Of a stretch of 8,179 bases of DNA, positions 6,501 through 8,179 are shown one piece after another. The DNA is from an uncultured Planctomycetaceae bacterium (GTDB lineage: Bacteria; Planctomycetota; Planctomycetia; Pirellulales; Pirellulaceae): NCBI GenBank assembly GCA_937967665.1, contig CALBSZ010000457.1, positions 1 through 8,179 on the forward strand, in the 5' to 3' direction. Below the pieces are notes generated by a model. That model did no database searches and was not told the origin of the DNA. It saw only the letters and a list, made by a program, of their open reading frames with translations. A program made the translations under genes and the position numbers. Numbering within the stretch: position 1 is the first letter of the stretch; the number at the start of each line of letters is the position of its first letter.

Positions 6501-8179
6501 CCATCGACGAGAACAGCGTTGGCGTTTGTATTACCGCTGTGGCTGGTGGGCAGCGAGGTGACTCCGGTTCCCACCGTGTGGGACGCGCCTCCGCCCGTAC
6601 CGGGAAGCACGCCGACACCGCCGTTGGCAAATGCCACACCGTTCACCGTTGCCAGGGGAGCCGAACCCGGCTGATTGCCGAAGTCGATGGCGTGTGTGTA
6701 GACCTTGTTCGAGTTGATTCCCGAATCCGCGTCGCCCGAGATCGGTTCGAAGGAAATCGGATCCGCCTCGCGGATCCGCACGTTATCGAACAGGCCGCTG
6801 TTGTCGCCACCGTTGGTGGCGCTTGACAAGACCAGCGTCTCAGAGGCAGCCGTGGCCGTGAATCGTAAGCTGGCCGAATGATAGGGATTGGATCCGCCGA
6901 CCGGATTATTGCTGGCATCGGTGAACGTTTCGCCAGCGATGGTTGCCGTTACCGTCGTACCGCCGCCAGCGTCCCCACTGCGTTCGTTGTAATCGAAAGT
7001 CAATTCGTATTCCTGGCCCACCACAAATCCGTTAACAACCTGTGATAGCGATCCGGTATTCTGAATGAAGGCGACTTGCGTGCCGTTGTTGCCGTTATCA
7101 CGAAACGGGGAACCGCCTCCGGGATTAATACCCACCCCGCCGGTATGACTCCATCCCGTAATCGTTCCGCCATTGCCTGACGTGTAACCAGGAAAGTTCG
7201 TGTACGTATCTGCCTCGAAATTACCATTGGTCAGCGACGTCGACAGACGCACGTCGACGTTGTCGATCAGACTGGCCTGATCGCCGCCGTTCGATGCGCT
7301 GGAGATCGTCAGGACTTCCGTGGTCGATGTGGCCGTGAATCGCAGGCTGGCCTGCCGATAGGGATTGGTGCCTCCCACGGGGTTGTTGCTGGGGTCGGTA
7401 AACGTTTGGCCGGCAATGGTTGCCGTGATGGTGGTACCCCCCCCGTTCGTCGATCGCTCGTTGTAATCGAAGGTCAATTCGTAAATCTGCCCCACAACCA
7501 GGTTGCCGACTGTCTGGGAAATGGACCCAGGACCTTGGATGAATGCGACCTGCGATTGGTTATCGCCATTGTCTCGGAACGGGGAACTGCCCCCGGGGTT
7601 GATGCCGACGCTTCCGCTGTGACTCCAACCCGTAATCACGCCTCCATTGCCAGAAGTGTAACCAGGAGCAACCGTATAGGTATCCGCTTCAAAGTCACCG
7701 TTGGCCAGCCTCACCGGATTCACCTCGACGTTGTCAAACAAACTGGTCTGATCGCCGCCATTGCTGGAACTGCTCAACGTCAACGATTCCGAATCCGAAC
7801 CGGCGGTGAACAGCAATGTCGCGCGGCGGTACAAGTTGTTACCGCCAACCGGATTGTTGCTCGTATCGGTAAAGGTCTCGCCCGCGATCGTGGCCGTAAT
7901 CGTCGTACCGCCGCCGTTGGTGGACCGTTCGTTGTAGTCAAACGACAACTCGTAGACCTGCCCCGCGACAAGGTCTGTGACTGTCTGGGACAGCGATCCC
8001 GTTGCCTGAATGAAGGCGACCTGCGTGTTGTTCGCGCCGTTATCGCGGAACGGGGAACCGCCTCCAGGATTAATGCCCACCGCGCCGGTATGACTCCATC
8101 CCGTAATCGTCCCTCCGTTACCTGAAGTGTAACCAGGAAAGTTCGTGTAGGTGTCGGCTTCGAAATTGCCGTTCACCAG
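575..8179 (-). CDS. Giant modular RTX/cadherin-like/PKD surface protein, 5'-partial
   Basis: The frame is open from the right window edge to a TGA at 575-577. The first visible codon is CTG at 8179, followed by GTG at 8176. That GTG is not a credible start: it sits where repeat copies A2 and A3 have an internal residue before the 'NGDFEAD/NGNFEAD' motif, so the gene begins beyond the window and its export signal is not visible. At least 2534 residues are present, almost all in Gly/Thr/Asp/Asn-rich beta-sandwich modules. The order is A1-A2-A3, B1-C1-C2, B2-C3-C4, B3, D1, D2 (split by A4), two cadherin repeats, PKD, RTX array, C-terminal tail. There is no recognisable enzyme domain, membrane segment or coiled coil. 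The inferred role is an extracellular calcium-dependent adhesin or structural protein of a planctomycete, possibly exported by type I secretion. Frame and architecture are certain; the biological role is inference. Confidence 0.96.
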   Translation of the reverse strand: MVNGNFEADTYTNFPGYTSGNGGTITGWSHTGAVGINPGGGSPFRDNGANNTQVAFIQATGSLSQTVTDLVAGQVYELSFDYNERSTNGGGTTITATIAGETFTDTSNNPVGGNNLYRRATLLFTAGSDSESLTLSSSSNGGDQTSLFDNVEVNPVRLANGDFEADTYTVAPGYTSGNGGVITGWSHSGSVGINPGGSSPFRDNGDNQSQVAFIQGPGSISQTVGNLVVGQIYELTFDYNERSTNGGGTTITATIAGQTFTDPSNNPVGGTNPYRQASLRFTATSTTEVLTISSASNGGDQASLIDNVDVRLSTSLTNGNFEADTYTNFPGYTSGNGGTITGWSHTGGVGINPGGGSPFRDNGNNGTQVAFIQNTGSLSQVVNGFVVGQEYELTFDYNERSGDAGGGTTVTATIAGETFTDASNNPVGGSNPYHSASLRFTATAASETLVLSSATNGGDNSGLFDNVRIREADPISFEPISGDADSGINSNKVYTHAIDFGNQPGSAPLATVNGVAFANGGVGVLPGTGGGASHTVGTGVTSLPTSHSGNTNANAVLVDGGMEALVGDMIYNDVTGVIKLTGLTPDTPYRFKLYNRQWNAGTRAQLIRFDTDGVTGSEHRARFSEDDASAPDPSFATATQVYAFTYEYTLPAGVTTLTVNIDAVTASTYHLYGLTNEVIDTTPPSIDTLNPADNATGVTTSQNLEVTFDEDVTKGTGNITIRESVGDAIVEVIPVTSSEVTIAGAMVTINPATTLSTSTGYYVQIDAGAIEDFEGNEFAGIADNSTWNFTTAAAPDTTPPTVATLSPADDATDVEEDANLVITFDEDVQANAGNIVIYEAGGSVVETIPVTSGNVTFNGTQVTIDPTNDLADDTAFYVQIANDAIRDLAGNAYAGISNTTTWNFAVPLNPISHLPITGDADSGINSNKTYTHAVDFGGNTTMHPVANINGVRRSSPRAAPRALPCPTASQTVGTCTSSIPTNHNGGNLGNIPASFTGEQIHDLLADFTYDDPNTVITLTGLTPGIPYQFRLYNRQWGGDRDQDIGFDIDGVAGAEHTGHFDADNADEPDPSLGSANQVFALTYDYVLAPGVTTLTVNIDRAAVGTYHLYGLTNEEVDITAPSVNTFNPADDATGVSPNANLIMTFDENVFKGSGNIVILESGGATVETIDVAAANVTINGTVVTINPTTTLNASTSYYVQIDASVFEDFAGNDYAGIADNTTWNFITGVPDTTPPTIAALSPVDEATVFQLDTDLTVTFDEDIVAGNGNIVLKDLITDGTVETIDVNSVAVSISGATVTIDLPSDLAYGRSYYVNVDAGAFKDLANNDFAGIADNTTWNFSTPPNPFSFSLITDDADSGIHPAKTYTHNLDFGLGTPGATINGVPFAAYNNAANGTLNFNRAVDSGSANDHPGNPDHNVSGALVNLLTDMYYNGGNTPGGTTTWTMSGLTAGTTYDTRIYVRQWGPSPNRVATLEFDPDGAGPIADSVTVSEDDATSVGMPNANDAYFLNYRFTAVSGEDLVITVTQLNNNNSWHLYGLSNEVAVMGAGDDSDSTDEDSTISLMVLGNDEVDGGLGALGELEILSVTQPAEGSVSIDAGNQSLTFDPTGSTALQGLAAGYSSVQTFDYVARNTMTSMTESGTVTITVAGISDPVDDTASISEDGPAATVDVLANDSALAVPANRTLVPGAVANGDFEANASAFVSFPGYLGGGSNPSSITGWTYTATAGNGGINPGNGAGAPFRDNGDNSTNVAFIQNIGSLSQTVTGLTVGQLYELAFDYNERSTNGGGTTVTATMAGQTFTDPNNNPVGGSNPYRTASLTFVATATSELLTISSATNGGDQTGLIDNVQIFALQSTITSVTENTDGGAGGSVAITNGGADVLYDPNAQFESLPQGVTATDTFSYTNSDGQSGNVSITITGVNDAPSAVTDGDNATNTIGEDAANDDPVGITGTSSDVDNGDTLTYSLADDAGGRFKIDSTSGMVTVADATLLNYEDAASHSITVEVRDALGATNSGTFSIAVTNVSPTTPVDSDNSTNAVSEAAAVDTTVGVTAAAADPNGTAGGAGVVYSITSDTSGGGFKIDASTGVVRVADSSLIDIGNSGISHTITVQASDNASPTAGTASQTFAINVTNVAPTGTISGPSTASPSETLHFEFSGNDVSADDRANLSCSVNWGDGSPSENLGNCHTAAPVARIHEYNALGLYTVTLSVTDDETTANVTTTVNVTNDPRIDASGNLLVPDSLDGSNRIIITDTTGGGQLVLRNDIGYGPFYPTTGIVRIITGDGPDQITIASNRICGDIDAGGGDNYIASSGCDDVIVTTFGDDIIISGNGNDTIDAGDGDNGVDGGAGDDTITAGNGNDELLGRAGDDYIDGGGGNDLIAGDTGDDFLRGGDGQDTASGGSGNDIILGDAGDDRLFGRQGRDIVLGGSGGDDVQGNDDDDVLGGGVLAVSEAQLRALLAEWSGTHSFETRATNVYTGIGVGDGTGLNSLTDDAAVVDGLNGGVGRDLLLAHGTDLTFGIRGEDEVQHV
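578..826 (-). other. C-terminal tail, planctomycete RTX-type, possible secretion signal
   Basis: Residues 2451-2533 follow the nonapeptides: VLAVSEAQLRALLAEWSGTH, then ATNVYTGIGVGDG, LTDDAAVVDGLNGGVGRDLL and finally RGEDEVQHV. The pattern 'LRALLAEW...DDAAVD.L.GG.GRD' is one I associate with the ends of many planctomycete RTX-like proteins. By position it is the candidate export or anchoring signal. It is not a PEP-CTERM or LPXTG type: there is no terminal hydrophobic helix and no basic end. Confidence 0.6.
833..1264 (-). repeat. RTX calcium-binding nonapeptide array, 16 units
   Basis: Residues 2305-2448 form sixteen nonapeptides without a break in register, on the hemolysin-type GGxGxDxUx pattern. 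Good units include GGAGDDTIT, AGNGNDELL, GRAGDDYID, GGGGNDLIA, GGSGNDIIL and GDAGDDRLF. The first three (AGGGDNYIA, SSGCDDVIV, TTFGDDIII) and the last two (GGSGGDDVQ, GNDDDDVLG) are degenerate. Such arrays fold into a parallel beta-roll when they bind calcium and usually sit just before a C-terminal type I secretion signal. No acyltransferase, toxin domain or transporter gene is visible in the window, so toxicity should not be assumed. Confidence 0.93.
1484..1762 (-). other. PKD domain
   Basis: Residues 2139-2231 carry the PKD hallmarks: a leading TGTISGPSTASPSETLHFEF, the central NWGDGSPSE (WGDG signature), the HEYNALGLYTVTLSVTDDE strand (H.Y...G.YTVTL.VTD) and a closing TVNVTND. Two cysteines (2173 and 2189) flank the WGDG loop and could form a disulfide. 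PKD domains are extracellular beta-sandwich spacers or binding modules. The segment after it (about 2232-2304) is a beta-rich linker with GDGPDQITI leading into the RTX array. Confidence 0.85.
1763..2398 (-). other. Two cadherin-type repeats
   Basis: Residues 1927-2028 and 2029-2138 are two copies of about 102 and 110 residues. Copy 1 has NTIGEDAANDDPVGI, DTLTYSLADDAGGRFKIDS, TSGMVTVADATLLNYEDAAS, HSITVEVRDALG and AVTNVSP. Copy 2 has NAVSEAAAVDTTVGV, VVYSITSDTSGGGFKID, STGVVRVADSSL, HTITVQASD and INVTNVAP. The F.ID..[TS]G.V...L.YE...H.ITV...D series is the classic cadherin pattern, with acidic residues consistent with interdomain calcium. Copy 2 has lost the YED triplet (it reads IDIGNSGIS), so its calcium site may be weaker. 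Confidence 0.8.
2399..3223 (-). other. Cadherin-like domain D2 split by jelly-roll copy A4
   Basis: D2 begins at residue 1652 (PVDDTASISEDGPAATVDV, LANDS) and its remainder is at 1856-1926 (STITSVTENTDGGAGGSVAI, DVLYDPNAQFESLPQG, DTFSYTNSDGQSG, ITGVNDAP). In ordinary members of this family LANDS is followed within about 15 residues by the 'SVT...GSVAI' strand. Here about 165 residues intervene (roughly 1690-1852, DNA 2624-3109). They are a complete A-type module: NGDFEA, FPGY, ITGW, GINPGNG, PFRDNG, NVAFIQ, GSLSQTV, YELAFDYNERSTNGGGTT, NNPVGGSNPYR, NGGDQTGLIDNV. The reading frame is intact across both junctions. Confidence 0.8.
2624..3109 (-). repeat. Dispersed fourth jelly-roll copy (A4)
   Basis: Residues 1690-1851 repeat the module of the N-proximal tandem array, about 1370 residues away from it. 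A4 shares with A2 the variants AGQTFTDP, LTISSA and LIDNV, whereas A1 and A3 share AGETFTD and LFDNV. Its front part is longer than in the other copies: extra residues lie around SFPGYLGGGSNPSS and TYTATAGNGG. It sits inside D2. Confidence 0.85.
3224..3532 (-). other. Cadherin-like/VCBS-like domain D1
   Basis: Residues 1549-1651 begin DDSDSTDEDSTISLMVLGND, then VTQPAEGSVSI, LTFDPTGS, a QTFDYVARN strand and a final TVTITVAGISDP. This is the pattern of tandem 'DED...VL.ND ... FDP ... F.Y...' beta-sandwich domains (Big_9 / Cadherin_5 / VCBS-like) found in long bacterial adhesins. The Asp-rich domain edges are typical of calcium-binding linkers. Confidence 0.7.
3551..4144 (-). other. Third B module (B3), divergent, caps the B-C-C array
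   Basis: Residues 1345-1542 start PFSFSLITDDADSGIH in phase with the previous two units and end SWHLYGLSNEV. It keeps KTYTHNLDFG, NGVPF, the LTAGTTYDTRIYVRQW strand (YVRQW in place of YNRQW) and a C-terminal HLYGL[ST]NE. It is clearly further from B1 and B2 than they are from each other. No C domains follow; it leads directly into D1. Function unknown; a ligand-binding or beta-sandwich spacer role is a guess. Confidence 0.7.
4145..5452 (-). repeat. Super-repeat unit 2: B2-C3-C4
   Basis: Residues 909-1344 repeat the B-C-C order of the unit before it: B2 about 909-1115, C3 about 1117-1227, C4 about 1231-1341. The unit is exactly 436 codons, the same as unit 1, although internal boundaries differ by one or two residues. 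C3 resembles C1 (both have KG[TS]GNI, INP.TTL, YYVQIDA, EDF.GN) and C4 resembles C2 (both have a [RK]DLA segment). That pairing indicates that the whole B-C-C block was duplicated, not single domains. B2 carries an aberrant segment at residues 951-966, annotated separately. Confidence 0.85.
5279..5326 (-). other. GC-rich aberrant segment within module B2
   Basis: B1 and B2 align closely on both sides of this stretch (TVNGV/NINGV before it, ASHTVGTG/ASQTVGTC after it). The 16 residues between are AFANGGVGVLPGTGGG in B1 but RRSSPRAAPRALPCPT in B2, the same length with unrelated chemistry. The DNA is about 77% G+C. On the plus strand it contains a direct repeat of CTCGGGG with 10-bp period (5298-5314) and a GAGCC/GGCTC inverted repeat (5293-5310). 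The frame is intact. A small GC-rich replacement or two compensating frameshifts could explain it. Confidence 0.6.
5453..6760 (-). repeat. Super-repeat unit 1: B1-C1-C2
   Basis: Residues 473-908 form one B module (473-677) and two SbsA/Big_5-type Ig-like domains (C1 about 680-790, C2 about 796-905). B1 opens PISFEPISGDADSGIN, has a KxYTHAIDFG strand, NGVAF, LTGLTPDTPYRFKLYNRQW, and ends TYHLYGLTNEV. C1 and C2 each open TTPP.[IV].TL.PAD.AT.V, contain a TFDEDV strand and GNI[TV]I, and end [YF]YVQI, then AGI..., then TWNF. Ig-like domains of this type are common stalk or spacer modules in bacterial surface proteins. The B family is not one I recognise. Confidence 0.85.
6773..8176 (-). repeat. 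Three tandem jelly-roll modules A1-A3 (DUF642/CBM-like)
   Basis: Residues 2-152, 157-309 and 317-468 are three copies of one module, with starts spaced 157 and 158 codons apart (471 and 474 bp). Each runs NG[ND]FEADTYT, PGYTSGNGG, ITGWSH, VGINPGG, PFRDNG, QVAFIQ, GS[LI]SQ, a YEL[ST]FDYNERS strand, TATIAG[EQ]TFTD, NNPVGG, a hydrophobic strand, and finally NGGD...[LI][FI]DNV. The NGxFE opening and SQ...GQxYELxFDYN core resemble the galactose-binding-like jelly roll of DUF642, choice-of-anchor and CBM-type modules, so carbohydrate binding is plausible but unproven. The copies differ at many silent sites while the protein is conserved, which suggests old duplications under selection. A1 abuts the window edge, so further copies may lie upstream. 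Confidence 0.85.

Noticed and set aside
8174..8176. GTG at 8176 as the start codon of the large gene
   Set aside because: It falls inside a repeat module, with the frame open to the window edge and no leader or ribosome binding site. Homologous positions in A2/A3 are internal.
6773..8176. Regular 471-474 bp repeats as a CRISPR or mobile-element array
   Set aside because: The repeats are coding, in frame, diverged at silent sites and explained by tandem protein modules. There are no spacers, transposase or terminal inverted repeats.

Overview
The window is almost entirely one giant surface/secreted protein gene on the minus strand (575-8179). It is cut by the right window edge, so its true start and export signal are missing. 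The first codons of a second minus-strand gene lie at the left edge (1-118). About 455 bp of apparently non-coding DNA separates the two. The organism is most likely a planctomycete (Pirellulaceae/Rhodopirellula-like). This rests on two things: the second gene opens with the basic 'LExxExRxLLA' leader typical of giant planctomycetal extracellular proteins, and the large gene has the planctomycete mix of jelly-roll, Ig-like, cadherin-like, PKD and RTX modules plus the C-terminal tail that often ends such proteins. This is recognition from the sequence, not a database result.

Layout of the large protein, numbered from the GTG at 8176 (2533 residues visible): three tandem jelly-roll modules A1-A3 (about 2-468); a higher-order array B1-C1-C2-B2-C3-C4-B3 (473-1542), where B is an unrecognised module with a YNRQW motif and C is an SbsA/Big_5-type Ig-like domain; a cadherin-like/VCBS-like domain D1 (1549-1651); a second domain D2 split by a fourth jelly-roll copy, A4 (1652-1926); two cadherin-type repeats (1927-2138); a PKD domain (2139-2231); a linker; sixteen in-register RTX nonapeptides (2305-2448); and a C-terminal tail (2451-2533). 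No catalytic domain was seen. The likely role is a secreted, calcium-stiffened adhesive or cell-surface structural protein. Export by a type I system is an inference from the RTX array.

The points most worth a second look are: the jelly-roll module nested inside a cadherin-like domain; the exactly 436-residue (1308-bp) [B-C-C] super-repeat; a 48-bp GC-rich, locally repetitive segment that has replaced the conserved sequence in B2; only six cysteines, in three close pairs; and the start of a second gene, probably another giant surface protein, directly downstream in the same orientation.

The 119-574 spacer holds two small inverted repeats just after the stop codon and A/T tracts further on. 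I see no convincing promoter, RNA gene or canonical terminator in it.
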